Counted from the first letter of the stretch, positions 1-8,799 are shown. The stretch is DNA of 64,000 bases from Pseudomonas alcaligenes (GCF_041729615.1 NZ_CP154874.1:3138501-3202500), one strand, 5' to 3'. The notes: generated from the letters alone by a model not told the origin. Made by a program: numbers and translations.

Positions 1-285
1 GGCCCGCGCAGCCAGAACGACTACATCGAGCTGGGCAAGATCTACCACGCGGTGATCCTGTCCAACGTCGAGCAGATGAGCGTAGCCAAGGACGACATGG
101 CGCGGCGCTTCATCAACCTTGTGGACGAGTTCTACGACCGCAACGTCAAGCTGATCATCTCCGCCGAGGTGGAGCTGAAGGATCTGTACAGCGGCGGCCG
201 GCTGAACTTCGAGTTCCAGCGCACCCTCAGCCGTCTGCTGGAGATGCAGTCGCACGAGTTCCTCTCGCGTCCGCACAAACCCTGA
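1..285 (+). CDS. zapE: Cell division protein ZapE, C-terminal part (cut by window edge)
   Basis: The reading frame is open from the first base and ends in TGA. The 94 visible residues match the C-terminal part of the AFG1-like P-loop ATPase ZapE, including the stretch YHAVILSNVEQM and, near the end, FEFQRTLSRLLEMQS. ZapE is an FtsZ-associated ATPase that acts late in constriction. The Walker motifs lie outside the window, so ATPase competence cannot be judged here. In Pseudomonas zapE lies upstream of rplM-rpsI, which fits this context although two extra transcription units intervene. A hairpin terminator follows 20 bases after the stop. Confidence 0.9.
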   Translation, partial: GPRSQNDYIELGKIYHAVILSNVEQMSVAKDDMARRFINLVDEFYDRNVKLIISAEVELKDLYSGGRLNFEFQRTLSRLLEMQSHEFLSRPHKP

Positions 286-304
286 GTTGGCAGGCTCGGA
301 CACG

Positions 305-332
305 AAAAGGGCTGCCCACGGGCAGCCCTTTT
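305..332. terminator. Rho-independent terminator between zapE and glxA-like gene
   Basis: A near-perfect inverted repeat (AAAAGGGCTGCC paired with GGCAGCCCTTTT) separates the zapE stop from the stop of the converging AraC-type gene. It carries A and T runs on both sides, so it can work in both directions. Confidence 0.85.
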
Positions 333-367
333 GCGTTTCAGGCGGCTTGCGCTCAGGTGGCCTGCAC

Positions 368-1351
368 TCAGGCGCCTTCCTTGTGCTGGAACTGCCTGCG
401 GTACTGGTTCGGCGACAGCTCGGCGTGCTGGCGGAACAGGCGGGCGAAGAAGCTGGCGTCGTCGTAGCCGACCTCGTAGCTGATGGTCTTGATGCTCTTG
501 CGGGTGGAGGAGAGCAGGCCCTTGGCCGTTTCGATGCGCAGGCGCTGCAGGTAGTGCAGCGGCTTGTCGCCGGTCGCCGCCTGGAAGCGCCGCATGAAGT
601 TGCGGATGCTCATGCCGTGTTGGCGCGCCACGTCCTCGATGCGGAACTTCTCGGCGAAATGCTCTTCCAGCCACTGTTGCACCTGCAGGATGGCCACGTC
701 CTGGTGCAGCTTCTGCCCGCCGAAGCCGATGCGCCCCGGGCTGTAGCTGCGCTGGGTCTCGTAGAGGATGTCGCGCGCCACGCCCTGGGCGATGCCGGCG
801 CCGCAGTAGCGTTCGATCAGGTAGATGTAGAGGTCGCAGGCCGAGGTGACGCCGCCGGCGCAGTACAGGTTGTCGGCGTCCGACAGGTGTTTTTCCTGGT
901 TGAGCAGCACCCTGGGGAAGCGCTCGGCGAACTCGCGGAAGAATCGCCAGTAGGTGGTCGCCTCCTTGCCGTCGAGCAGTCCGGCCTGGGCCATCCAGAA
1001 CACGCCGGTGGCCTCGCCGCAGATGGCGCTACCGGCGGCATGGCGCTCGCGCAGCCAGGGAATCACCTGCGGGTAGCGCTGGCAGAGGACGTCGAAATCG
1101 CCCCAGAAGGCCGGCAGTATGATCACCTCGGCGTCGTCCAGGGTGCCGTCCACCGGGATCAGCGCCTCGCTGAAACTGGTCACCGCCAGGCCGTCCGGGC
1201 TGAGCACGCGGATCTGGAAGGCCGAGCCGGCGCCCAGGCCCTGCTGCTTGCCGTGGCGCATCCCGGCCATGTGGAAGAAGTCGCGGGCCTGCATCAGGGT
1301 GGCGGCGAACACGCCGTCGGTGGCGAGTATGGCGATGCGTGTGGGCGGCAT
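368..1351 (-). CDS. GlxA family transcriptional regulator (DJ-1/PfpI plus AraC domain)
   Basis: A 327-residue protein with two parts. Residues about 5-195 form a DJ-1/PfpI-like amidase fold, with a Cys in the nucleophile-elbow region (AICGEATGVFWMA). The C-terminal 100 residues are an AraC helix-turn-helix pair (MSIRNFMRRF, then the signature ending DASFFARLFRQHAELSPNQYRR). Members of this family, such as ArgR, CdhR and GbdR in Pseudomonas, activate catabolic genes in response to amines or amino acids, but the ligand here is not evident. It is transcribed divergently from the acyl-CoA dehydrogenase with 140 bp between them, so that gene is the most likely local target (inference). Confidence 0.85.
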   Translation of the reverse strand: MPPTRIAILATDGVFAATLMQARDFFHMAGMRHGKQQGLGAGSAFQIRVLSPDGLAVTSFSEALIPVDGTLDDAEVIILPAFWGDFDVLCQRYPQVIPWLRERHAAGSAICGEATGVFWMAQAGLLDGKEATTYWRFFREFAERFPRVLLNQEKHLSDADNLYCAGGVTSACDLYIYLIERYCGAGIAQGVARDILYETQRSYSPGRIGFGGQKLHQDVAILQVQQWLEEHFAEKFRIEDVARQHGMSIRNFMRRFQAATGDKPLHYLQRLRIETAKGLLSSTRKSIKTISYEVGYDDASFFARLFRQHAELSPNQYRRQFQHKEGA

Positions 1352-1491
1352 GGTTGTTGTTCTTGTAGGTGGTTAAATGGTCATGGCGTGGCTGGATCGT
1401 CTTATTTTTTGTCGCATGTGTCCAGTGCCCCCGGGGCGGTCCCTGGCCTAGAGTGGAGGCATCCGATGACCACTCAGACACAGGTGTAACA

Positions 1492-2628
1492 ATGATTCCA
1501 AGAACCCTGTTCAGCTCCGAGCACGAGCTGTTCCGCGAGTCCGTCCGCAAGTTCTTCGAGCAGGAGGCGGTGCCCTTCCATGCCCAGTGGGAGAAGGACG
1601 GCCACATCGACCGCGCCCTGTGGAACAAGGCCGGCGAGGCCGGCATGCTCTGCTCGCACATCCCCGAGGAGTATGGCGGCATGGGCGCCGACTTCCTCTA
1701 CAGCGCCGTGGTGATCGAGGAGCAGTCGCGCCTGGGCCTGTCCGGCGTGGGCTTCTCCCTGCACTCGGACATCGTCGCGCCCTACATCCTCCACTACGGC
1801 ACGGAAGAGCAGAAGCTGCACTACCTGCCCAAGCTGGTCAGCGGCGAGCTGGTCACCGCCATCGCCATGACCGAGCCGGGCACCGGCTCCGATCTGCAGG
1901 GAGTGAAGACCACCGCCGTGCTGGACGGCGACGAGTACGTGATCAACGGCTCCAAGACCTTCATCACCAACGGCTGGCTGGCCGACCTGGTGATCGTCGT
2001 GGCCAAGACCGATGCCAAGGCCGGCGCCAAGGGCATCAGCCTGTTCCTGGTGGATGCCAAGACGCCCGGTTTCTCCAAGGGCAAGCGCCTGGAAAAGGTT
2101 GGCATGAAGGCGCAGGACACCTCCGAGCTGTTCTTCCAGGACGTGCGCATTCCCAAGGCCAACTTGCTGGGCAAGGAGGGCATGGGCTTCGTTTACCTGA
2201 TGCAGGAACTGCCGCAGGAGCGCCTGACCGTCGGTGTTGGTGCCATCGCCTCGGCCGAGGCGGCGCTGAAGTGGACGCTGGACTACACCCGCGAGCGCAA
2301 GGCCTTCGGCCGCCCGGTGGCGGATTTCCAGAACACCCGCTTCAAGCTGGCCGAGATGGCCACCGAGATCCAGGTCGGTCGCGTGTTCGTCGATCGCTGC
2401 CTGGAGCTACACCTGAATAAGAAGCTCGATGTGCCGACCGCGGCCATGCTCAAGTACTGGGGCACCGACCTGCAGTGCAAGGTGATCGACGAGTGCGTGC
2501 AGCTGCACGGCGGCTACGGATACATGTGGGAATATCCGATCGCCCGCGCCTGGGCCGACTCGCGGGTGCAGCGCATCTACGCCGGCACCAACGAGATCAT
2601 GAAGGAAATCATCAGCCGCGCCCTGTAA
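1492..2628 (+). CDS. Acyl-CoA dehydrogenase, long-chain (ACADL) type
   Basis: A 378-residue flavoprotein expected to oxidise acyl-CoA thioesters to trans-2-enoyl-CoA with FAD, passing electrons to ETF. The family signatures are present: AMTEPGTGSDL, the FAD-binding stretch SKTFITNGWLADL, and QLHGGYGYMWEYPIARA. The usual short-chain catalytic Glu (YEGT) is Ala here (IYAGTNEIMKE). A Glu in ASAEAAL (about residue 256) aligns with the catalytic Glu of long-chain/isovaleryl types, so activity is probably intact. I chose the ATG at 1492 because family homology begins at once (MIPRTLFSSEHE); the open frame extends 41 codons upstream without homology. The true substrate cannot be fixed from sequence. 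Confidence 0.88.
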   Translation: MIPRTLFSSEHELFRESVRKFFEQEAVPFHAQWEKDGHIDRALWNKAGEAGMLCSHIPEEYGGMGADFLYSAVVIEEQSRLGLSGVGFSLHSDIVAPYILHYGTEEQKLHYLPKLVSGELVTAIAMTEPGTGSDLQGVKTTAVLDGDEYVINGSKTFITNGWLADLVIVVAKTDAKAGAKGISLFLVDAKTPGFSKGKRLEKVGMKAQDTSELFFQDVRIPKANLLGKEGMGFVYLMQELPQERLTVGVGAIASAEAALKWTLDYTRERKAFGRPVADFQNTRFKLAEMATEIQVGRVFVDRCLELHLNKKLDVPTAAMLKYWGTDLQCKVIDECVQLHGGYGYMWEYPIARAWADSRVQRIYAGTNEIMKEIISRAL

Positions 2629-2642
2629 GGCTGGCAGATGCG

Positions 2643-2669
2643 AAAAGCCCGGCTCTGGCCGGGCTTTTT
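2643..2669. terminator. Bidirectional terminator between acyl-CoA dehydrogenase and aldo/keto reductase
   Basis: The stem AAAGCCCGGC/GCCGGGCTTT is flanked by A-rich and T-rich tracts, between two convergent genes whose stop codons are about 45 bp apart. Confidence 0.85.
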
Positions 2670-2672
2670 CGT

Positions 2673-3710
2673 TCAGGGTGCCGGGTTGGGCTGTTCGCGG
2701 TGGATCGCCTCGATGGCGGCCAGCAGTTCCTCGCTCAGCTCCAGGCTGAGACTGCCCAGGTTGCTCTCCAGTTGCTCCAGGCTGGTGGCACCGATGATGT
2801 TGCTGGTGACGAAGGGCTGCCGGGTGACGAAGGCCAGGGCCATCTGCGCCGGGTCCAGGCCATGCTCCTTGGCCAGCGTCACGTAGCGGCTGCAGGCGGC
2901 GATGGCCTGCGGGTTGGTGTAGCGGGCGAAGCGGCTGAACAGGGTGATGCGCGCGTTGGCCGGGCGGGCGCCGTTCTCGTACTTGCCGGTGAGCATGCCG
3001 AAGGCCAGTGGCGAGTAGGCCAGCAGGCCGCACTGTTCGCGCATCGCTACCTCGGCCAGGCCGACCTCGAAGCTGCGGTTGAGCAGGTTGTAGGGGTTCT
3101 GGATCGACACTGCGCGCGGCAGGCCCAGGCTGTCGGCCAGTTGCAGGTATTTCATCGCGCCCCAGGCCGTCTCGTTGGACAGCCCGATGTGGCGGATCTT
3201 GCCGGCCTGCACCTGCTCGCCGAGCACCTCCAGGGTTTCCTGCAGCGGGGTGAAGTCCTGTTCCTGGTGGCGATAGCCGAGTTGGCCGAAGAAATTGGTG
3301 CTGCGCTCGGGCCAGTGCAGCTGGTAGAGGTCGATCCAGTCGGTCTGCAGACGCTTGAGGCTGTCGTCCAGCGCCGCGACTATGTGTCGGCGGTTGTGCT
3401 TCAGCTGGCCGCCGCGGATGTAGTCGATGCCGTTGCCGGGGCCGGCCACCTTGCTCGCCAGGACCCAGTCGGCGCGGTTACCGCGGGCTTTGAAGTAGTT
3501 GCCGATGATGCGTTCGGTGGCGCCGTAGGTATCGCGGCGCGGCGGCACCGGGTACATCTCGGCGGTATCGAGGAAGTTGATGCCGCAGGCCCTGGCGCGG
3601 TCGATCTGGGCGAAGCCCTCGGCCTCGCTGTTCTGTTCGCCCCAGGTCATGCTGCCCAGGCACAGGGCGCTGACCTGCAGATCGCTGCGGCCCAGTTGGC
3701 GATATTCCAT
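2673..3710 (-). CDS. NADP(H)-dependent aldo/keto reductase, Tas family
   Basis: A 345-residue soluble oxidoreductase of the AKR superfamily, closest in appearance to E. coli Tas. It has a TIM barrel with the catalytic tetrad Asp48, Tyr53 (NFLDTAEMYPV), Lys87 (LASKVAG) and His132 (LYQLHWPER). The cofactor-binding end is visible near NIIGATSLEQLESNL. Physiological substrates of this family are mostly unknown; reduction of small aldehydes or ketones is the safe statement. It is a single-gene unit convergent with the dehydrogenase and divergent from rplM. Confidence 0.87.
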   Translation of the reverse strand: MEYRQLGRSDLQVSALCLGSMTWGEQNSEAEGFAQIDRARACGINFLDTAEMYPVPPRRDTYGATERIIGNYFKARGNRADWVLASKVAGPGNGIDYIRGGQLKHNRRHIVAALDDSLKRLQTDWIDLYQLHWPERSTNFFGQLGYRHQEQDFTPLQETLEVLGEQVQAGKIRHIGLSNETAWGAMKYLQLADSLGLPRAVSIQNPYNLLNRSFEVGLAEVAMREQCGLLAYSPLAFGMLTGKYENGARPANARITLFSRFARYTNPQAIAACSRYVTLAKEHGLDPAQMALAFVTRQPFVTSNIIGATSLEQLESNLGSLSLELSEELLAAIEAIHREQPNPAP

Positions 3711-3799
3711 GTGCTGCTCCTCGGTTCAAGCGCAAAGGCCAAGCATAAAGCAGGTTGCTATTTCTGCAGCAATCGGCATAATTCCGCGGCTTTCTCGGC

Positions 3800-3844
3800 G
3801 GGGATGCCTAGCCTGTTCGAGAAGGAAGGTGGGGATGCCTAGCC
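3800..3844. repeat. Short direct repeat, 14 bp, 31-bp period
   Basis: GGGGATGCCTAGCC occurs at 3800-3813 and again at 3831-3844, in the divergent intergenic region between the aldo/keto reductase and rplM. Its role is unknown; it lies upstream of the rplM promoter. Confidence 0.6.
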
Positions 3845-3916
3845 CACCGAACCCCCGCCGTAGCGGACGCGCTGACCCGAGCCCCCGACAGCGTCTGTTT
3901 CCGGCTGTCTTTGACC

Positions 3917-3945
3917 TTGTCAAAGCAAGCACTATTCAGTAAGAT
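3917..3945 (+). promoter_or_regulatory. Sigma-70 promoter of rplM-rpsI
   Basis: TTGTCA (3917-3922), a 17-bp spacer and TAAGAT (3940-3945) give a near-consensus promoter 40 bp upstream of the rplM start. The predicted start of transcription is near 3952. Confidence 0.7.
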
Positions 3946-3986
3946 CCGCCGTCTTATTTTCAGGGCGGCCCCTGAGGCTATAGCGA

Positions 3987-4415
3987 ATGAAGACTTTTAC
4001 TGCAAAACCGGAAACTGTTAAGCGCGACTGGTACGTCGTCGACGCTGCAGGTCAGACCCTGGGTCGTCTGGCCACCGAAATCGCCAGCCGTCTGCGCGGC
4101 AAGCACAAGCCGGAATACACCCCGCACGTTGACACCGGCGACTACATCGTCGTGATCAACGCCGAGCAGGTGCGTGTCACCGGCGCCAAGACCAGCGACA
4201 AGATGTACTACTCGCACTCCGGCTTCCCGGGCGGCATCAAGGAAATCAGCTTCGAGAAGCTGATCGCCAAGGCCCCCGAGCGCGTGATCGAGACCGCGGT
4301 CAAGGGCATGCTGCCGAAGAACCCGCTGGGTCGCGACATGTATCGCAAGCTGAAGGTGTACAAGGGTGCCAACCACCCGCACACCGCTCAGCAGCCCCAA
4401 GAACTGAAGATTTAA
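3987..4415 (+). CDS. rplM: 50S ribosomal protein L13
   Basis: A 142-residue protein of the usual L13 length. It begins [20 protein letters not shown] and contains the signature [19 protein letters not shown]. It binds 23S rRNA early in large-subunit assembly. It is co-transcribed with rpsI 14 bp downstream, the universal bacterial arrangement, and the pair sits between a strong promoter and a strong terminator. Confidence 0.98.
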   Translation: MKTFTAKPETVKRDWYVVDAAGQTLGRLATEIASRLRGKHKPEYTPHVDTGDYIVVINAEQVRVTGAKTSDKMYYSHSGFPGGIKEISFEKLIAKAPERVIETAVKGMLPKNPLGRDMYRKLKVYKGANHPHTAQQPQELKI

Positions 4416-4429
4416 CGGAATAGTTCATT

Positions 4430-4822
4430 ATGTCGGCGACTCAAAACTACGGCACTGGCCGTCGCAAGACCGCAACCGCGCGCGTATTCCTGCGCCCGGG
4501 TACTGGCAAGATCTCCATCAACAATCGCAGCCTGGATAACTTCTTCGGCCGCGAGACCGCTCGCATGGTCGTGCGTCAGCCGCTGGAGCTGACCGAGACC
4601 ACCGAGAAGTTCGACATCTACGTCACCGTGCTCGGTGGTGGTGTCAGCGGCCAGGCCGGTGCCATCCGTCACGGCATCACCCGCGCCCTGATCGAGTACG
4701 ACGAGAGCCTGCGCAGCCCGCTGCGTAAAGCCGGTTACGTCACTCGTGACGCCCGTGAAGTCGAGCGTAAGAAAGTGGGTCTGCGCAAAGCGCGTAAGCG
4801 TCCGCAGTACTCCAAGCGTTAA
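4430..4822 (+). CDS. rpsI: 30S ribosomal protein S9
   Basis: A 130-residue protein with the S9 hallmarks: [18 protein letters not shown] at the N-terminus, the [15 protein letters not shown] motif, and a basic tail ending QYSKR. The terminal Lys-Arg of S9 reaches the P-site tRNA. It is the second gene of the rplM operon and is followed by a terminator. Confidence 0.98.
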   Translation: MSATQNYGTGRRKTATARVFLRPGTGKISINNRSLDNFFGRETARMVVRQPLELTETTEKFDIYVTVLGGGVSGQAGAIRHGITRALIEYDESLRSPLRKAGYVTRDAREVERKKVGLRKARKRPQYSKR

Positions 4823-4842
4823 TTCGCTGCTACGTTCAAAGG

Positions 4843-4876
4843 CGCCCAGTTTCCTGTTGGAACTGGGCGTTTTTTA
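4843..4876 (+). terminator. Terminator of rplM-rpsI operon
   Basis: A 9-bp perfect stem, CGCCCAGTT/AACTGGGCG, is followed by a run of seven T bases. Confidence 0.93.
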
Positions 4877-4965
4877 TTGTGCCGGTTTTTCTCTGCGACA
4901 ACCTGTCGCATTGGTGAAAAGCCCGATTTGCAAGGCCTGCGACCATTTTGTATCCGGTAATTACC

Positions 4966-4994
4966 TTGTCAGAAAAGGGGCTTTTCTTTACCAT
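4966..4994 (+). promoter_or_regulatory. Probable sigma-70 promoter of petABC
   Basis: TTGTCA (4966-4971), a 17-bp spacer and TACCAT (4989-4994) lie 80 bp upstream of petA in an AT-richer intergenic stretch after the rpsI terminator. Confidence 0.55.
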
Positions 4995-5073
4995 TCGGCA
5001 AATTTTGTGCGGCCCGATTTATTACTTAGTAGAGGCCTGACAACAGGCCACAAAGCTGATGGGAGACGACTGA

Positions 5074-5667
5074 ATGAGCAATGACGGCGTGAATGCAGGC
5101 CGGCGTCGCTTCCTGGTGGCGGCCACCTCGGTGGTCGGCGCTGCCGGAGCGGTGGGTGCTGCGACTCCGTTCGTGGGGTCATGGTTCCCCAGTGCCAAGG
5201 CCAAGGCGGCTGGTGCACCGGTGAAAGTGAATATCGCCAAGGTCGAACCCGGCCAGCAGATGGTTGCCGAATGGCGCGGTCAGCCGGTGTTCATCGTGCG
5301 CCGCACCGAGGAAATCCTGGCCAACCTGGCCAAGATCGAGGGCAGCGTTGCCGATCCCGAGTCCGCCGCCTCCGTGCAGCCGGACTATGTCGACAAGAAG
5401 AACCGCTCGATCAAGCCGGAAATCCTGGTGCTGGTCGGCCTGTGCACCCACCTGGGTTGCTCGCCGTCCTTCCGTCCGGAAGTGGCGCCGGCGGATATGG
5501 GGCCGGACTGGGTCGGTGGTTACTTCTGCCCCTGCCACGGCTCGCGCTATGACATGGCCGGTCGTGTCTACAAGGCCCAGCCCGCGCCGCTGAACCTGCC
5601 GGTTCCGCCGCATTCCTACGAGTCCGATGAGATCATGATCATCGGCGTGGACCAGGAGAAAGCATGA
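5074..5667 (+). CDS. petA: Ubiquinol-cytochrome c reductase iron-sulfur (Rieske) subunit
   Basis: A 197-residue Rieske protein of the cytochrome bc1 complex. The N-terminus carries a twin-arginine signal (GRRRFLVAAT) and a single hydrophobic anchor, typical of an uncleaved TAT-inserted Rieske protein. The [2Fe-2S] ligands are Cys124/His126 (CTHLGC) and Cys152/His155 (CPCHGS), with Cys129 and Cys154 forming the expected disulfide. It moves electrons from ubiquinol at the Qo site of cytochrome b to cytochrome c1. It is the first gene of petABC, and its stop overlaps the petB start by 4 bp (ATGA). Confidence 0.97.
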   Translation: MSNDGVNAGRRRFLVAATSVVGAAGAVGAATPFVGSWFPSAKAKAAGAPVKVNIAKVEPGQQMVAEWRGQPVFIVRRTEEILANLAKIEGSVADPESAASVQPDYVDKKNRSIKPEILVLVGLCTHLGCSPSFRPEVAPADMGPDWVGGYFCPCHGSRYDMAGRVYKAQPAPLNLPVPPHSYESDEIMIIGVDQEKA

Positions 5668-6878
5668 TGGAAAAATTCATGGCCTGGATCGATGCGCGCT
5701 TCCCCGCGACCAAGATGTGGGAAGACCATCTGAGCAAGTACTACGCCCCGAAGAACTTCAACTTCTTCTATTTCTTCGGTTCGCTGGCCCTGCTGGTGCT
5801 GGTTAACCAGATCCTCACCGGCATCTGGCTGACCATGAGCTTCACCCCGTCCGCCGAGGAGGCCTTCGCCTCCGTCGAGTACATCATGCGCGACGTGGAG
5901 TACGGCTGGATCATCCGCTACCTGCACTCCACCGGTGCCTCCGCGTTCTTCGTGGTGGTCTACCTGCACATGTTCCGCGGCCTGCTCTACGGCTCCTATC
6001 AGAAGCCGCGCGAGCTGGTGTGGATCTTCGGCATGCTGATCTACCTGTGCCTGATGGCCGAAGCCTTCATGGGCTACCTGCTGCCGTGGGGTCAGATGTC
6101 CTACTGGGGTGCCCAGGTGATCATCTCGCTGTTCGGTGCCATCCCGGTGATCGGCGATGACCTGACCCAGTGGATCCGTGGTGACTACCTGATTTCCGGC
6201 ATCACCCTGAACCGCTTCTTCGCCCTGCACGTGATCGCCCTGCCGATCGTCCTGCTCGGCCTGGTCGTGCTGCACATCCTGGCACTGCACGAAGTAGGTT
6301 CGAACAACCCCGATGGTGTGGACATCAAGAAGAACAAGGACGCCAACGGCGTACCGGTCGACGGCATCGCCTTCCACCCGTACTACACCGTGAAGGACAT
6401 CGTCGGTGTGGTGGTCTTCCTGTTCGTGTTCTGCGCCGTGGTGTTCTTCTTCCCGGAGATGGGCGGCTACTTCCTGGAGAAGCCGAATTTCGAGCAGGCC
6501 AACCCGTTCAAGACCCCGGCTCACATCGCCCCGGTTTGGTACTTCACCCCCTTCTACGCCATCCTGCGCGCCGTGCCGGACAAGCTGCTGGGTGTGATCG
6601 CCATGGGCGCGGCCATCGCCATCCTGTTCGTGCTGCCGTGGCTCGACCGTAGCCCGGTCAAATCCATGCGCTACAAGGGCTGGATGAGCAAGATCTGGCT
6701 GGTGATCTTCTGCGTGTCCTTCGTGATCCTCGGCGTGCTGGGCGTGCTGGCACCGACCCCGGGTCGTACCCTGCTGTCGCAGATCTGCACCGCGCTGTAT
6801 TTCGCCTACTTCATCCTGATGCCGTTCTACACCCGGATGGAGAAGACTAAACCGGTTCCGGAAAGGGTGACTGGCTGA
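5664..6878 (+). CDS. petB: Cytochrome b of the bc1 complex
   Basis: A 404-residue, eight-helix membrane protein carrying the two b-type hemes and the Qo/Qi quinone sites. Visible landmarks are the heme-ligand helix with HSTGASAFFVVVYLHMFRG, the second heme helix FFALHVIALPIVLLGLVVLHI, and the Qo motif, here with PVWYFTPFYAILRAVP. Two adjacent ATG codons exist at 5664 and 5667. The first overlaps petA and implies translational coupling. The length is normal for a proteobacterial cytochrome b. Confidence 0.97.
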   Translation: MMEKFMAWIDARFPATKMWEDHLSKYYAPKNFNFFYFFGSLALLVLVNQILTGIWLTMSFTPSAEEAFASVEYIMRDVEYGWIIRYLHSTGASAFFVVVYLHMFRGLLYGSYQKPRELVWIFGMLIYLCLMAEAFMGYLLPWGQMSYWGAQVIISLFGAIPVIGDDLTQWIRGDYLISGITLNRFFALHVIALPIVLLGLVVLHILALHEVGSNNPDGVDIKKNKDANGVPVDGIAFHPYYTVKDIVGVVVFLFVFCAVVFFFPEMGGYFLEKPNFEQANPFKTPAHIAPVWYFTPFYAILRAVPDKLLGVIAMGAAIAILFVLPWLDRSPVKSMRYKGWMSKIWLVIFCVSFVILGVLGVLAPTPGRTLLSQICTALYFAYFILMPFYTRMEKTKPVPERVTG

Positions 6879-7660
6879 TGAAGAAGCTATTTGCTGCATT
6901 TGTGTTCGCTGCTCTGCCGGCTTTCTCGCTGGCCGCAGGTGGGGTTGAATATCCGCTGGACAAGGTGGATATCGACCTGACCGACAAGGCCGCCATGCAG
7001 GACGGTGCGCGCACCTTCGCCAACTACTGCATGGGCTGCCACAGTGCCAAGTTCCAGCGCTACGAGCGCGTGGCCAAGGACCTGGGCATCCCGGAAGAGC
7101 TGATGATGGAGAACCTGGTGTTCACCGGCGCCAAGATCGGTGATCACATGAAGATCGGCATGCAGCCCGAAGACGCCAAGGTCTGGTTCGGTGCCGCCCC
7201 GCCCGACCTGACCCTGGTGGCGCGCGTGCGTGGCACCGACTGGCTGTACACCTACCTGCGCACCTTCTACGAGGACCCGACTCGTCCGCTGGGTGCCAAC
7301 AACAAGGTGTTCCCGAACGTCGGCATGCCCAACGTGCTGGTCGGCCTGCAGGGTCGCCAGGTCATCGGCTGCAAGCAGGTTCAGGTGGTCGAGGATGGCA
7401 AGAAGCAGTACGACCCGCTGACCGGTGCGCCCATCACCCATGAGGCCTGCGATCAGCTGACCGTGGTGCCGGAAACCGGCAAGCTGAGCGAGGCCGAGTT
7501 CGACGAGAAGATTCACAACCTGGTGACCTTCCTCGCCTACTCGGCCAACCCGGTCAAGCTGGAGAGCCAGCGCATCGGTACCTATGTACTGCTGTACCTG
7601 GCCTTCTTCTTCGTGTTCGCCTACCTGCTGAAGCGCGAATACTGGAAGGACGTGCACTGA
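6878..7660 (+). CDS. petC: Cytochrome c1 of the bc1 complex
   Basis: A 260-residue protein with an N-terminal Sec signal peptide (cleavage probably after FSLAAG), the heme c motif CMGCHS (Cys51, Cys54, His55) and a C-terminal membrane anchor (YVLLYLAFFFVFAYLLKREYW). The sixth heme ligand Met is probably within the MPNVLVGLQG region or nearby. Its start overlaps the petB stop by one base. It receives electrons from the Rieske subunit on the periplasmic side and reduces soluble cytochrome c. Confidence 0.96.
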   Translation: MKKLFAAFVFAALPAFSLAAGGVEYPLDKVDIDLTDKAAMQDGARTFANYCMGCHSAKFQRYERVAKDLGIPEELMMENLVFTGAKIGDHMKIGMQPEDAKVWFGAAPPDLTLVARVRGTDWLYTYLRTFYEDPTRPLGANNKVFPNVGMPNVLVGLQGRQVIGCKQVQVVEDGKKQYDPLTGAPITHEACDQLTVVPETGKLSEAEFDEKIHNLVTFLAYSANPVKLESQRIGTYVLLYLAFFFVFAYLLKREYWKDVH

Positions 7661-7680
7661 TACCCCGCGTTACCGCTGTC

Positions 7681-7719
7681 GACGCACGCGCCCCCATGGG
7701 CGCGTGCGTCTTTCTGTTT
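7681..7719 (+). terminator. Terminator of petABC
   Basis: A perfect 13-bp stem, GACGCACGCGCCC/GGGCGCGTGCGTC, with a 4-base loop is followed by TTTCTGTTT. It is 20 bp after the petC stop. Confidence 0.9.
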
Positions 7720-7747
7720 CTGCTATTCCGAAAGCGAGGAGGGCGCC

Positions 7748-8365
7748 ATGGCCGCGACCAATAAGCTGGCCTGTTATTCCGACCCTGCCGATCACTATTC
7801 CCATCGCGTGCGCCTGGTGCTCGCCGAGAAGGGTGTTGCTGCCGAGATCATCGATGTCCAGGCCGGGCGCTGCCCGCCCAAGCTGGCCGAGGTGAACCCC
7901 TACGGCAGCCTGCCTACCCTGGTCGACCGCGACCTGGCGTTGTACGAGTCCACCGTGGTGATGGAGTACCTCGACGAGCGTTACCCCCATCCGCCACTGT
8001 TGCCGGTCTATCCTGTGGCCAGGGCCAACAGCCGCCTGCTGATCCACCGCATCCAGCGCGACTGGTGCAAGCTGGTCGATCAGATTCTCGATTCGCGCAC
8101 CAAGGAGGCCGACAGGACCCTGGCGCGCAAGGAGTTGCGCGAGAGCCTGACCGGCGTGTCGCCGCTGTTTGCCGACAAGCCATACTTCCTCAGCGAGGAG
8201 ATGAGCCTGGTGGACTGCTGTCTGCTGCCGATCCTCTGGCGCCTGCCGCGGCTGGGTATCGAGCTGCCGCGTCCGGCCAAGCCGCTGCTGGACTACATGG
8301 AGCGGATGTTCGCCCGCGAGGCCTTCCAGGCCAGTCTGTCCAGCGTCGAGCGCGATATGCGCTGA
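7748..8365 (+). CDS. sspA: Stringent starvation protein A
   Basis: A 205-residue protein with a glutathione-S-transferase fold: a thioredoxin-like N-terminal domain ([40 protein letters not shown]) and a helical C-terminal domain. SspA binds RNA polymerase and changes promoter choice under starvation and acid stress; in Pseudomonas it also affects virulence genes. It lacks enzymatic GST function in studied homologues. It has a good ribosome site (GAGGAGGG) and is followed 17 bp later by sspB, the conserved pair. Confidence 0.95.
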   Translation: MAATNKLACYSDPADHYSHRVRLVLAEKGVAAEIIDVQAGRCPPKLAEVNPYGSLPTLVDRDLALYESTVVMEYLDERYPHPPLLPVYPVARANSRLLIHRIQRDWCKLVDQILDSRTKEADRTLARKELRESLTGVSPLFADKPYFLSEEMSLVDCCLLPILWRLPRLGIELPRPAKPLLDYMERMFAREAFQASLSSVERDMR

Positions 8366-8382
8366 GTAGGAGGAGAGCCGAG

Positions 8383-8793
8383 ATGAATTCCAGTCGTCCC
8401 TACCTGGTGCGTGCGCTCTACGAGTGGATAGTCGACAACGACTGCACGCCACACCTGCTGGTCAATGCCGAGTTCCCCGGGGTGCGGGTGCCGGCCGGCT
8501 ATGCCAACGATGGCCAGATCGTCCTCAATGTGTCGCCCAGTGCCGTGCGCAACCTGCACATGGACAACCAGGCGGTCAGCTTCGAGGGGCGCTTCGGTGG
8601 CGTGGCCCATTCCCTGTTCATTCCGGCCGGCGCCATGCTGGCGATCTACGCACGGGAGAACGGTCAGGGCATGGTCTTCGAACTGGAGCCGCCGGTGGAT
8701 GACGAGGAGGCACCGGAGCCGGATGACGATGGCCCGTCCGGCGGCGAGCCGCCCAGGCCCAGTGGGCGACCCAGCCTCAAGGTGGTCAAGTAG
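8383..8793 (+). CDS. sspB: ClpXP adaptor, stringent starvation protein B
   Basis: A 136-residue protein that delivers ssrA-tagged and other substrates to ClpXP. The N-terminal 105 residues are the substrate-binding fold (RPYLVRALYEWIVDNDCTPHL, FGGVAHSLFIPAGAMLAIYARENG). Next comes an acidic linker (DDEEAPEPDDDG). The extreme C-terminus RPSLKVVK matches the ClpX-docking XB motif. The start is the ATG after AGGAGGAG; the longer open frame upstream only runs through sspA in another frame. Confidence 0.95.
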   Translation: MNSSRPYLVRALYEWIVDNDCTPHLLVNAEFPGVRVPAGYANDGQIVLNVSPSAVRNLHMDNQAVSFEGRFGGVAHSLFIPAGAMLAIYARENGQGMVFELEPPVDDEEAPEPDDDGPSGGEPPRPSGRPSLKVVK

Positions 8794-8799
8794 GCAACA

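Noticed and set aside
4400..4440. Possible ribosomal-protein leader in the rplM-rpsI gap
   Set aside because: The gap is only 14 bp; there is no room for a regulatory structure.
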